Assembly: GCA_035250245.1 (NCBI GenBank)
Contig: DATFFH010000052.1
Span: forward strand, 21,421-85,420
Reading direction: 5' to 3'
Length of the DNA: 64,000 nucleotides
Origin: Luteimonas_C sp035250245
Lineage (GTDB): Bacteria; Pseudomonadota; Gammaproteobacteria; Xanthomonadales; Xanthomonadaceae
This document shows positions 1 through 8,063 of this stretch, piece after piece. The position numbers and the translations under genes are program-made. Within the stretch, counting starts at the first letter, position 1. Every line of letters begins with the position of its first letter. Below the pieces are notes generated by a model. It saw only the letters and a list, made by a program, of their open reading frames with translations. It was not told where the DNA came from and ran no database searches.

Positions 1-1398
1 CTCGGCGTCGCCGTGGCTGACGTGCAGTACGGGCGCATCATCCGCCGCGGGATTGCCGATGTAGTCGCTGCGCCAATCCACCCCGCTGCGGCGCACGAAA
101 TTGCCGCTGCGCTCGTCGTACACGATCGAATGCCCGCGCCGCTCGGCGCGGGCGCGATGCACACGCGTCTGCATGAAGCGGCGGAACTCGGCCACGGTCA
201 CCTCGGTGCGCGACATGGCGAAGCCGCGTTCGAAGCGCACGTAATGCGAGGGTTTTTCGGCCTTGGTCGCGCCTTCCTCGTTGTCCTTGGCGCCCATGCG
301 GAAACCGCCGTGCGGCACGACGACCATCTGCGGGCCGCGGCCGCCATCGCGCAAAGCGTCGGTGAAGTTCTGGCCGGGACGGAACAGGCCGTAGTGCGCG
401 GCCAGATCGATCCTCTGGCGCAGATCGGCCGCGGCCGCATCGCCTGGCTCGGCGATGCGCAGCACGTCGGCCAGTTTGCGCCGGGCCAGGGCCAGGCCGT
501 CGTCGGGCTTGGCCAAGGCCGCGATACCCTCGTCGTGCCAACGCGACACCAGCCGGGCGCGGATGGCCTCCACCCGCACTTGCGCGTCGTTCACGGTGCC
601 GCTGCCCGGGCGCACCGTCCCGGCCAGCTTCAACCAATAGCGCGCGGCGCCGAATTCGCCGCGTTCTGCAGCACCCTCCGCACGCCGGATCAGCCCGCTT
701 TCGGCCGCGGCCATGCCCTGCATCGCCCGCGGGTGCTGCGGACGCAAAGCCAGAACCGCACGGAACTTGCGCAGCGCGCCGTCGGCCGCCTCGCCCAGGC
801 GGCTGGCCTGCAAATCTTCCTCGCCCTGTTCGTTCAATTGCTGCAGGCGGTCAGCCAGATCAACTTGGGTCAGATACAGAAGAGTTTCCGGTGCCGCCGG
901 ATCAACCGTGCGCGCCACCGCCGCGATCTCGTGCGCCCGCACCAGCGCCTGCTCGTCCCCATCGGCCGCCTGCAACGCGGCATGGCCTTCCTTCAGCAGG
1001 CTGGCGAGCGAACGCTTCAATCCCTCGCGCGCCGCGGCGTCGTCCGGCGCCAGCTTCAAGATCGCCAGATACAAGGGAATCGCCGATTGCGCATCGGCGT
1101 ACCAACGCCCTTCTTTCGCCGCTTTGGCGGCTTCGCGCTTGGCCGCATCCAGTTTGTCGGGCTGCAGTTCGACGGCGGGCGCGGTCCAACTCAGTTGGCC
1201 GGCCGCGCGATCGTCGCCGCTGATCGTCACGCTGGGCGCCGGCGCTTTCGCGGCTTGGCGCGCGTTGTTCGATGGGAGCTTGGGCGTGGGCGACTCGTCC
1301 CCGCAGCCGGCCAGGCACAGCGACGCCAGCGCCACGAATGCCAGCGCACGCCCGGCGCGGCGTTTTTCGCTGGATTTCGGAAGGCGGGCGTGGACCAT
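1..1398 (-). CDS. Formylglycine-generating-enzyme (SUMF1/FGE) domain lipoprotein, C-terminally cut by window edge
   Basis: The frame is open from ATG at 1398 to base 1, giving 466 residues without a stop. The N-terminus is a lipoprotein signal: basic residues, a hydrophobic run, then lipobox LCLAGC with the lipidated Cys near residue 33. Residues about 80-330 are Ala-rich and helical, with spaced Leu/Ala patterns resembling TPR-like repeats. From about residue 375 the protein enters an FGE/sulfatase-modifying-factor domain, seen as a glycine-phenylalanine-arginine-methionine-glycine turn, a Pro-His pair, and a stretch reading MSRTEVTVAEFRRFM, the typical start of that fold. In bacteria such domains often act not on sulfatases but as ligand-binding or oxidase modules, so the substrate is unknown. 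The catalytic cysteines of true FGE would lie off the window. It is divergent from rnd. Confidence 0.8.
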   Translation of the reverse strand, partial: MVHARLPKSSEKRRAGRALAFVALASLCLAGCGDESPTPKLPSNNARQAAKAPAPSVTISGDDRAAGQLSWTAPAVELQPDKLDAAKREAAKAAKEGRWYADAQSAIPLYLAILKLAPDDAAAREGLKRSLASLLKEGHAALQAADGDEQALVRAHEIAAVARTVDPAAPETLLYLTQVDLADRLQQLNEQGEEDLQASRLGEAADGALRKFRAVLALRPQHPRAMQGMAAAESGLIRRAEGAAERGEFGAARYWLKLAGTVRPGSGTVNDAQVRVEAIRARLVSRWHDEGIAALAKPDDGLALARRKLADVLRIAEPGDAAAADLRQRIDLAAHYGLFRPGQNFTDALRDGGRGPQMVVVPHGGFRMGAKDNEEGATKAEKPSHYVRFERGFAMSRTEVTVAEFRRFMQTRVHRARAERRGHSIVYDERSGNFVRRSGVDWRSDYIGNPAADDAPVLHVSHGDAE

Positions 1399-1502
1399 GA
1401 GCGCAGTTTACTGGCCGCACCCATTCCCGCCACCCGGCTCCGCGATTGACAAGCCCACGGCCTCCGCGGTTAGGCTCGCCTTTTCCCGTTCAGAAGTTTC
1501 CT

Positions 1503-2585
1503 TTGTCGATCTGGATTTCCGACCCCGGCACGCTTGCCGACTTCCTCTCCGCGCCGCCCGCACGGATCGGACTGGACACCGAATTCATCCGCGAACGCAC
1601 CTATTGGCCGCAACTGGCGCTGGTGCAGATCGCGATCGGCGGCGAAGTGCTGCTGATCGATCCGCTGGTGCCGGGCATGGCCGCGGTCCTGAAGCCGCTA
1701 CTGGAAAATCCCGCGGTGCTGAAGATCATGCACAGCGCCAGCGAGGATCTGATCGCGCTGCAACGCGGCTGCGGCGCGATTCCGCAGCCGCTGTTCGATA
1801 CCCAGATCGCCGCGGCGCTGGCCGGCATCGGCGCAGGGCTCGGTTATCAGCGCCTGGTGCAGGATCTGCTGGGCGTGACTCTGCCTAAAGGCGAAACACG
1901 TTCGGATTGGCTGCGCCGCCCATTGTCGCCCGCGCAATTGGAGTACGCGGCCGACGACGTGCGCCACTTGTTCGCTCTGCACGACCGGCTGCAAAACCGT
2001 CTGGACGAACTCGGCCGCGGCGCATGGCTGGCCGAAGACGCTGCGCGCTTGGTCGCCACCGCCGCCAGCGACGGCGCCGACCGTTGGCCGCACCTGTCGC
2101 TGCGCACCGCGCAATTCCTGGATGCCGAAGCGCAACGCAGGCTGCTGCGCCTGCTGCGCTGGCGAGACCGCCAAGCGCGCGAAAGCGATCGGCCGCGCAG
2201 TTGGATCCTGGACAACGAACTGGCGGTCCTGCTCGCGCGCACGCCGCCCGCGGATGCCGAAGCGCTGCAAGCGCAGCTGGACGCGCATCCCAAAGCGCCG
2301 CGCAAGCTCGGCCCGGCGATCTGGCGCGCCCTGTCGACGCCATTGGACGAAGAAGCCGCGATGCCGTTGGCCAGCTCGTCCGAGCGCGACAAGGCGCGCT
2401 TGAAGCGCATGCAGGACGCCGTATCCGCTCGCAGCGCCGAACTGGGCTTGCCGGATGGCGTGCTCGCTTCGCGGCGGTATCTGGAGGCGATGCTGGAAAG
2501 CGGCGATTGGCCGGAGGCGTTGTCGGGCTGGAGAAAGGCGCAGCTGGAAAATACGCTCCAACCGCTGATCGGCGCTGGGGTTTGA
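1503..2585 (+). CDS. rnd: Ribonuclease D
   Basis: Exonuclease of the DEDDy superfamily that trims the 3' ends of tRNA precursors and small stable RNAs. With a TTG start at 1503 the product has 360 residues. The exonuclease motifs are all present: DTE at about 25-27, Asp82 in a HSASEDL segment, Asp99, and the Y-x3-D pair Tyr148/Asp152. The rest, about 210-350, fits the HRDC RNA-binding region of RNase D. The frame is open upstream to a TTG at 1446, but the protein family normally begins just before the WI-S-P-L segment, so 1503 is preferred. No ATG exists in this stretch. It stands alone, convergent with the dipeptidase gene, with a hairpin repeat between them. Confidence 0.93.
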   Translation: MSIWISDPGTLADFLSAPPARIGLDTEFIRERTYWPQLALVQIAIGGEVLLIDPLVPGMAAVLKPLLENPAVLKIMHSASEDLIALQRGCGAIPQPLFDTQIAAALAGIGAGLGYQRLVQDLLGVTLPKGETRSDWLRRPLSPAQLEYAADDVRHLFALHDRLQNRLDELGRGAWLAEDAARLVATAASDGADRWPHLSLRTAQFLDAEAQRRLLRLLRWRDRQARESDRPRSWILDNELAVLLARTPPADAEALQAQLDAHPKAPRKLGPAIWRALSTPLDEEAAMPLASSSERDKARLKRMQDAVSARSAELGLPDGVLASRRYLEAMLESGDWPEALSGWRKAQLENTLQPLIGAGV

Positions 2586-2609
2586 ATCGGGCATCCGGGC
2601 TTTGCTCTT

Positions 2610-2642
2610 AGCCGTCATTCCCGCGAAAGCGGGACTGACGGC
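2610..2642. repeat. Hairpin repeat between convergent genes
   Basis: AGCCGTCA and TGACGGCT arms enclose a second TCCCGC-GAAA-GCGGGA stem. This is the same core as the mirrored pair at 29449-29594. It sits between the convergent stops of rnd and the dipeptidase gene and could act as a two-way terminator, though neither side has a clear T tract. Confidence 0.7.
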
Positions 2643-2654
2643 TTAAAAAACGCG

Positions 2655-3392
2655 TCAACGCACCGGAAAATCGAATGCCATCTCCGGCGTCGGCTCCGGC
2701 TTGAACGTGAAGTGCCACCACTCCATCGGATAGTTCTCGAACCCTTGCCTGCCCATCGCCTCGCGCAGCCGGTGCCGGTTCGCGATCTGCGCCGGTGAAG
2801 CCAGCGGCGAGTCGGTGTTGGCGATTGGCCCGAAGAAATCGAAACCGGTGCCCATGTCCAGCGGCTCGCAGCGCTGCCGCGCATCGCAGGCGATCATCGT
2901 CAGATCGAGCGTCGCGCCGCGGCTGTGGCCGGAAGTGGGCGAAATATAGCCGCCAACCAGCGCAGGTTTGTCCAGGTCCGGGTAGTACTTCGCTTTCGTC
3001 CGCAGGTCGTTCGGATCTTGCGCCCAGCGCATGAAATCCAGCACCGCGCGCCGCGGCCGGTAGCAGTCGAAAATCTTCAGGCGCATGTTCTGCGCACGCA
3101 GATCGGCCTCGACGCGCTGCAAAGCCTCGGCCACCGGCTTATGCAAGAAACATTTGGGGGCGTCGTAACCTACGACCGGACGGCCTACGAAGTTGTCGGA
3201 ACCGGCGTATCGGATCTCCAGAGCGATATCCGGCACCAGCGACTGGATATCGACCATGCCGGCTTCGCCTGCGGCGGTCGCTGGCGAGACATTCACCGCG
3301 GGCGCCGACGCGCAAGCCGTCGCGGCCAGCGCCAGAGCAAGGACGGCTGGTTTAGCGGCAATCGCCAGTGCGTTCGAAATGCAGGTCTTCAT
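2655..3392 (-). CDS. D-alanyl-D-alanine dipeptidase (VanX/DdpX-like, peptidase M15D)
   Basis: Zinc dipeptidase that splits D-Ala-D-Ala, 245 residues from ATG at 3392. Metal and catalytic residues of the VanX family are visible: SGHSRG with His156, Asp163, and EWWH with Glu224 as base and His227 as third ligand, plus the transition-state Arg in the YRP motif at about 111-113. An N-terminal signal (hydrophobic 14-28, possible lipoprotein Cys27 with a non-canonical lipobox) sends it to the periplasm. VanX itself is cytoplasmic, so this points to scavenging of free or released peptide rather than vancomycin resistance. No vanH or vanA ligase is nearby. Its start lies inside the 3' end of the upstream serine hydrolase gene, a 41-bp overlap, so the two are probably co-translated. 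The frame extends to 3461 but lacks a signal there. Confidence 0.9.
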   Translation of the reverse strand: MKTCISNALAIAAKPAVLALALAATACASAPAVNVSPATAAGEAGMVDIQSLVPDIALEIRYAGSDNFVGRPVVGYDAPKCFLHKPVAEALQRVEADLRAQNMRLKIFDCYRPRRAVLDFMRWAQDPNDLRTKAKYYPDLDKPALVGGYISPTSGHSRGATLDLTMIACDARQRCEPLDMGTGFDFFGPIANTDSPLASPAQIANRHRLREAMGRQGFENYPMEWWHFTFKPEPTPEMAFDFPVR

Positions 3393-4923
3393 AGTCGGAG
3401 CTGAAATCCGCGTCGGGGTCGGTCTTGGCCATCGTAAGTCGGACCGGAGACGATTTCGCATCGAAATCGAGCCAGGCTTCGGTATCCATGCGGTCGCTGT
3501 CCCAATCCACCAACAGGCGATCGCCGACGCGCATCACTGTGCCGGTCATCGTCGTCGATTTGGCGGCGGCGAAGGCCACGGCGCCGGCGGGATTCGCGCA
3601 GATCGAGACTTCGCCAAACCACGGATCGCGATAGACGCCCATCCGGTTTTTCATCATGCCCGCGTCGGCCCGACGGCGCGAAGAAGTGTCGGGCAGTTTG
3701 CTCGCGACCTGGGTCGCCTTCTCTTCGTGCGCGATCGCCTCGGCGTAGTACTTCACGCCGCGCGTTTCGTCCGGCGCGGTGAAACGCTTCACCAGCGCCT
3801 GGGTCAGCACGGTGCGCGCCTCATCGGCGTCGGCATTGATCAGGACCACGATGCCGATGTTCTTCTGCGGCAGCAGTGTCAGCGCCGAATACATGCCGGA
3901 CAAGGTGCCGGTATGGGAGACCTTCCAAGTGCCGTCGACGTCGGTCAGCCGCCAGCCGTAGCCGTAGGCCGAGAAATGGCTGTTGTCCCATTCGCGCATG
4001 CGCTTGGACAGCGGCATGATCGTGTGCGCCTTCCAGACTTCGTCGCGTTGCGCTTGCGACAGCCAAGGCTTGCCGCCGACCAGGCCGTGCTTTTCGGGCT
4101 GCAGCCACATCCGTGCCCAGGCGAGCATGTCGTTGAGGCTGCAGCGGATGCCACCGGCCGCGGCCATCGGTATCGCCTGGATCGTTTCCGGATCCTGGTT
4201 CACCACCACGGCGCGATCGTCGCGCCAGCCGTGCGGCTGGGCGACGTTGCCGACTTGCTTGCGGTTCCACTCGCCTACCCGGCAGCGCTTCAGACCCAAC
4301 GGTTGGAACAGTTCCCGCCGCACCAATTCTTCGTAAGGCGCGCCGCCGGCTTTCGCCGCGACTTCGCCGGCAACGATGTACAGCGTGTTGTCGTAGGCGT
4401 AGCGCGAGCGGAAGCTGTAGGCCGGCTTCAGATAGCCCAGCCCCTTGAGCACGTCCGCGCGGGTGAAATGATTGGGTTCGGGCCACAGCATCAGATCGCC
4501 GGCGCCGGCGCCCAACCCGCTGTTGTGGATCAGCAGATCGCGCACCTGCAGTTGCTGCGTGACCCAGGGATCGAACATGCGGAAGTCAGGCAGATGCTTC
4601 GCCACCGGATCGTCCCACTTCAGCTTGCCGGCATCGACCAAGCGCGCCAGCACCGCAGCGGTCATCGCTTTACTGTTGGAGGCGATCTTGAAAATGGTGT
4701 CGGCGTCGATCTTTTCCCCAGTGCCGGCTTCGAGTTCGCCGGACGCGCGGCGGTAGACGACCTCGCCGTCGCGGACGATGCCGACCGCCAGGCCCGGCAG
4801 CTTGTAGCGGGCGACGGCGTCGTCGAAAACGGCATCCAGCGCCGGATCGGCCGGCGTCGCGGCAAATGCCGGCGAAAACAGCGCCGATAGGAATGCGAGC
4901 GCAGCCGCAGCGAATGCCTTCAT
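3352..4923 (-). CDS. Beta-lactamase-fold serine hydrolase (class C / DD-peptidase-like), exported
   Basis: Exported serine hydrolase of 523 residues with a signal peptide cleaved near residue 21 (AFA-A). The penicillin-recognising fold is shown by SNSK at 82-85 (nucleophile Ser82, Lys85), the Y-x-N triad YDN at 177-179, and an HTG motif in the last third replacing the usual KTG. The C-terminal ~130 residues form a separate beta-rich domain typical of the beta-lactamase/DUF3471 family, not of AmpC. Members include esterases, D-amino-acid peptidases and DD-carboxypeptidases, so the exact substrate cannot be read. Its neighbours, a D-Ala-D-Ala dipeptidase and an NlpC/P60 peptidase, favour a D-amino-acid peptide substrate. 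It follows the TonB receptor gene after a terminator and overlaps the dipeptidase gene downstream. Confidence 0.88.
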   Translation of the reverse strand: MKAFAAAALAFLSALFSPAFAATPADPALDAVFDDAVARYKLPGLAVGIVRDGEVVYRRASGELEAGTGEKIDADTIFKIASNSKAMTAAVLARLVDAGKLKWDDPVAKHLPDFRMFDPWVTQQLQVRDLLIHNSGLGAGAGDLMLWPEPNHFTRADVLKGLGYLKPAYSFRSRYAYDNTLYIVAGEVAAKAGGAPYEELVRRELFQPLGLKRCRVGEWNRKQVGNVAQPHGWRDDRAVVVNQDPETIQAIPMAAAGGIRCSLNDMLAWARMWLQPEKHGLVGGKPWLSQAQRDEVWKAHTIMPLSKRMREWDNSHFSAYGYGWRLTDVDGTWKVSHTGTLSGMYSALTLLPQKNIGIVVLINADADEARTVLTQALVKRFTAPDETRGVKYYAEAIAHEEKATQVASKLPDTSSRRRADAGMMKNRMGVYRDPWFGEVSICANPAGAVAFAAAKSTTMTGTVMRVGDRLLVDWDSDRMDTEAWLDFDAKSSPVRLTMAKTDPDADFSSDYEDLHFERTGDCR

Positions 4924-4971
4924 ACCGTCCGCCTCATTGAGATGCCCGCATCCTGCCGCGGATCGCAGGCG

Positions 4972-5001
4972 AAAAAAAGCGGCCCGCGAGGGCGGGCCGC
5001 C
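4972..5001 (-). terminator. Rho-independent terminator after the TonB receptor gene
   Basis: On the minus strand a perfect 9-bp stem (GCGGCCCGC / GCGGGCCGC, 4979-5000) with a short loop is followed directly by seven T residues (4972-4978). It lies 30 bp past the receptor stop and 50 bp before the serine hydrolase start, so it separates or attenuates the two transcripts. Confidence 0.85.
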
Positions 5002-5030
5002 AAGCCGGGGGGCTAATCAGCACTCGGCAC

Positions 5031-8006
5031 TTAGTAGCTGTACGACACGACCAGTTGCATGTAACGCGGCGACTGCCAAACCGTTCCTTCTCCGAAATAA
5101 GGCATCTTCGTTCCGGGGGTGCTTTCGTAGCGGGAATGCACATTGACGACTGTCTGGTCGTTGAGCACGTTGAACACGGAGAAGCGCGCCTTCAGGTCGA
5201 TGTCGCGGAACGGCGTGAAGGTCACGTTGAGGCCCAGGTCCTTCACCCACGGCATGCGGCCGAACGCTCCGCGCTCGGTGTAGACCAGTTGCCTGTTGAG
5301 GCTGGCGCAGTCCGCTACGCACAGCCAACCCGAGCCGCCGCCGCTGAACTCGCCTGGGCCGCCTGCGCTGCGGTTGTCGTTGGGCCAACGCACGCCGAAC
5401 GCAGTGATGGGGCCGCCCGAAATCGCGGAGAACGTGGCGCCGAAGGTGAACATCTCGTTGAGCTTGTAACTGCCGCGGAACTTGAACTGATGGCGGTGGT
5501 CGTTGAACAGGACCCCATAGCGCTCGTTGACGGCCGGATGGTCGTAGAACTGCACCAGGTTGGTGTCCGCGTAGCCCGCATCCGAATTCACCGGTCCTTC
5601 GATGTTGCCCTCGGACTTGGACCAGATGTAGCTGGCGTTGAACGCCCACTTGTCGTCCCAGGCGCGGTCGAGCTGGAACTCGACCGCCTTGTAGGTACGC
5701 TTGGGCTTCTTGTAGCCCATGATCGCTCCGCTACCCGACGCCACGTATCCGTCGCGGGAGCTGTCGAAAGTGATCCACTGGCCCGTGTCTTCGCACCACA
5801 GCGTCGCTTTTTCGCCGGGATTGATGATCGGGAAGCTCGAATATCCCGGGCAGCCCGGCAGATGGTTGATGCGCGTGTCTTCCACGGAGCGGGAGGTTTC
5901 GCGGTAGGTGGCGTTCACGCCGTACGACCAGGCCTGATTGATGGCCTGCTGGAATCCCAGGATGTACTCGTCCTGGTAGACCATTTTCAGGTCGCGCGCC
6001 ACTTCGGTACGCAGATCGTCCGGCGCCGGCACATTCCCCTCGGTGTTGACCGGGCCGATCTGCGCGCCGAGATTGGGCAGGAGATAGACGCTGCCGGTGA
6101 CGGGGTCGATTTGTTGCGTGAAACCGTTGAGCACGTAGTAGGTGTGCTCATCGGTGGTTCCGCCGCCGAAATAGTCGGCGAGCTTGTTGGTCAACGGCAA
6201 GTAGTAGCGGCCCGCGTTGCCGAACAGTTTCGTGGTGCCGTCGCCCTTCATGTCCCAACTGAAACCCAGGCGGGGCGAAACCATGTCGCTGAAATCGGCT
6301 TCCGCGAACGTCGACCCCGACGCGAGCTTGTTGTGGAACTTGTCGAAACGCACGCCGATGTTCAGCAGCAGGTTCGGCGTGACGTTCCAGTTGTCCTCCA
6401 CGTAGAACGCCTGCGCCTTCGTCTCGACCGGGGAACCGGTGATGTAGCGGCGCGCATCGATAATGCTGGTGACGCCGGGCGGAACGAAGGCGCCGTTGGG
6501 TAGCGAGGCGCCGGGCGTGGCGGCTTGGGCCTGATAGCTCACGCCGTCGCCCGGATACACCACCGTGCTGTCGGATTCCATCACTTCCTGGTCGGCGCCG
6601 AAACGCAGCAGGTGATCGCCCAGCGTCCACTCGAAATCGAGGCGCGACGCCTCGCGCCGGTCGTCGCGGCTGTTCTTGCTGGTATTGGTCGGGTGGCAGC
6701 CGCGCTTGGCCTCCCGTCCGAACGGATCGTTGTAGTTGCTGGCGATGGTGACGATGCTGCAATCGGCATCCCGCGGGCTGCCGCTGAAAGCCGTCCGCTT
6801 GTTCACGCCGTACATCGCTTTGGCCACGAAGCTGTCGGTGATATGGCCGGTATAGGTGAGCGACCAGTTGTCGCCGCCGGACCTTGAAGTGGTTTCGCCG
6901 TTGAAGTTGCCCAGTGTATTGGTATCGAAAGCGTAGTCGTAATTGGTGACGGTGGACTCCGCCTCGTCGGAGAAAGCCAGCAACTCCAGCAAGTGGTTGT
7001 CGTTGATCTGCCAATCGAGCTTGGCGCCCCAGAAATCGTTTGGACTATCGGTATAGAAGGCCTCTTCCGTGTCGATGTCCTTCGAGTCGGAATCGCGGTT
7101 TTCGTACATCGCGAAGAAGAACAGCTTGTCCTTCACGAGGGGGCCGGAAGCCCACACGTTGGTCTTGAACAACGAACTTTCGTCGCGGCTGGTGCGGTCG
7201 CGCTCATCGACGGTGCCGTCGCGATGGAAGTGGTCTTCCTTCGAGGACGCCCAGTCGGAAGGTTCGAACGTCAGTTCCACGCCGGCGTGGAATTCGTTGC
7301 CGCCCGAACGCGTCACGGCGTTGATGACGCCGCCGGTGCTGCGTCCGAATTCGGCCGAGTAGCCGCCGGTCTTGACCTGGAATTCCTGGTAGAAGGCGAA
7401 CGGTACCGACGAAAAGCCCTGACGGCGATAGGGGTCGGTCACGTTCAGGCCGTTGATGTAAACGGCGTTCTCGGCCACCGACGAACCGCCGAAGGTGAGT
7501 CCGCCGAAAGTGGCGCCAGAGTTGACTACGCCTGGCGCCAGCAGGGCCACGGACGACAGGCTCTGATCCACCGGCACCCGCGCCAATTCCTCGCGATCGA
7601 TATTCGTCGCCGACTCGGTCGAACGGACGTCGACGCGGTTGATGACGCGGGAGCCGACCACGGTGACCGTATCCAGATTGCCGATGCCGCCGAGATTCAC
7701 CGTGGTCGTGCCACCCAGCGAAACGTTCGCGGCCACGGGGCTGCCCACGGCTTGACCGTCCCGGCTGACCTGCACGCTGTACGCACCGACGGGCAGCTGG
7801 CTGAGCCGGTAGCTGCCATCGGCATCCGCCGTGACGGTACGGGTCAAGCCCGTGGCGGTGTTGGTCACCGTGACCTGCGCGCCAGCGTCGGCGCGGCCCG
7901 CCACCGCGCCCATGGCGCTTTGCGCGAGCGCCAGGGGCGACAGGCTCGCCAGGCACGCCCCCAGGGCGATGCAAATTGCGGATCTCTTCAGTGCCATGCT
8001 TTTCAT
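5031..8006 (-). CDS. TonB-dependent receptor, Oar/CarboxypepD_reg type
   Basis: Outer-membrane transporter of 991 residues. The signal peptide ends near ALA-Q at about 28. A carboxypeptidase-regulatory-like beta domain follows (about 32-100, with the TVTADADGSYRLSQLPVG signature), then a plug domain (about 110-235) and a large 22-strand-type barrel ending in aromatic Tyr. This is the Oar-like subclass used for large or peptide-like substrates and distinct from siderophore receptors. GGAGGGGGC sits just before the ATG at 8006. It lies 57 bp downstream of the transglutaminase-like gene in the same direction and ends in a strong terminator. The neighbouring murein-peptide enzymes suggest that peptidoglycan fragments are the cargo. 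That is inference only, since nothing in the barrel names a ligand. Confidence 0.92.
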   Translation of the reverse strand: MKSMALKRSAICIALGACLASLSPLALAQSAMGAVAGRADAGAQVTVTNTATGLTRTVTADADGSYRLSQLPVGAYSVQVSRDGQAVGSPVAANVSLGGTTTVNLGGIGNLDTVTVVGSRVINRVDVRSTESATNIDREELARVPVDQSLSSVALLAPGVVNSGATFGGLTFGGSSVAENAVYINGLNVTDPYRRQGFSSVPFAFYQEFQVKTGGYSAEFGRSTGGVINAVTRSGGNEFHAGVELTFEPSDWASSKEDHFHRDGTVDERDRTSRDESSLFKTNVWASGPLVKDKLFFFAMYENRDSDSKDIDTEEAFYTDSPNDFWGAKLDWQINDNHLLELLAFSDEAESTVTNYDYAFDTNTLGNFNGETTSRSGGDNWSLTYTGHITDSFVAKAMYGVNKRTAFSGSPRDADCSIVTIASNYNDPFGREAKRGCHPTNTSKNSRDDRREASRLDFEWTLGDHLLRFGADQEVMESDSTVVYPGDGVSYQAQAATPGASLPNGAFVPPGVTSIIDARRYITGSPVETKAQAFYVEDNWNVTPNLLLNIGVRFDKFHNKLASGSTFAEADFSDMVSPRLGFSWDMKGDGTTKLFGNAGRYYLPLTNKLADYFGGGTTDEHTYYVLNGFTQQIDPVTGSVYLLPNLGAQIGPVNTEGNVPAPDDLRTEVARDLKMVYQDEYILGFQQAINQAWSYGVNATYRETSRSVEDTRINHLPGCPGYSSFPIINPGEKATLWCEDTGQWITFDSSRDGYVASGSGAIMGYKKPKRTYKAVEFQLDRAWDDKWAFNASYIWSKSEGNIEGPVNSDAGYADTNLVQFYDHPAVNERYGVLFNDHRHQFKFRGSYKLNEMFTFGATFSAISGGPITAFGVRWPNDNRSAGGPGEFSGGGSGWLCVADCASLNRQLVYTERGAFGRMPWVKDLGLNVTFTPFRDIDLKARFSVFNVLNDQTVVNVHSRYESTPGTKMPYFGEGTVWQSPRYMQLVVSYSY

Positions 8007-8063
8007 GCCCCCTCCAGGGTGTTGCAGTCTGGTGTCGTTGGTGGTGTTGCGTTGTTTGTTCTG

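Noticed and set aside
13..1449. A long plus-strand reading frame over the left edge
   Set aside because: It is antisense to a coherent lipoprotein with signal peptide and FGE domain on the minus strand, and its own translation is Gln/Arg/Ala/His-rich and has no domain.
2655..3392. Vancomycin-resistance role for the VanX-like gene
   Set aside because: No vanH, vanA or vanS/R-like genes are adjacent and the protein has a signal peptide, unlike cytoplasmic VanX.
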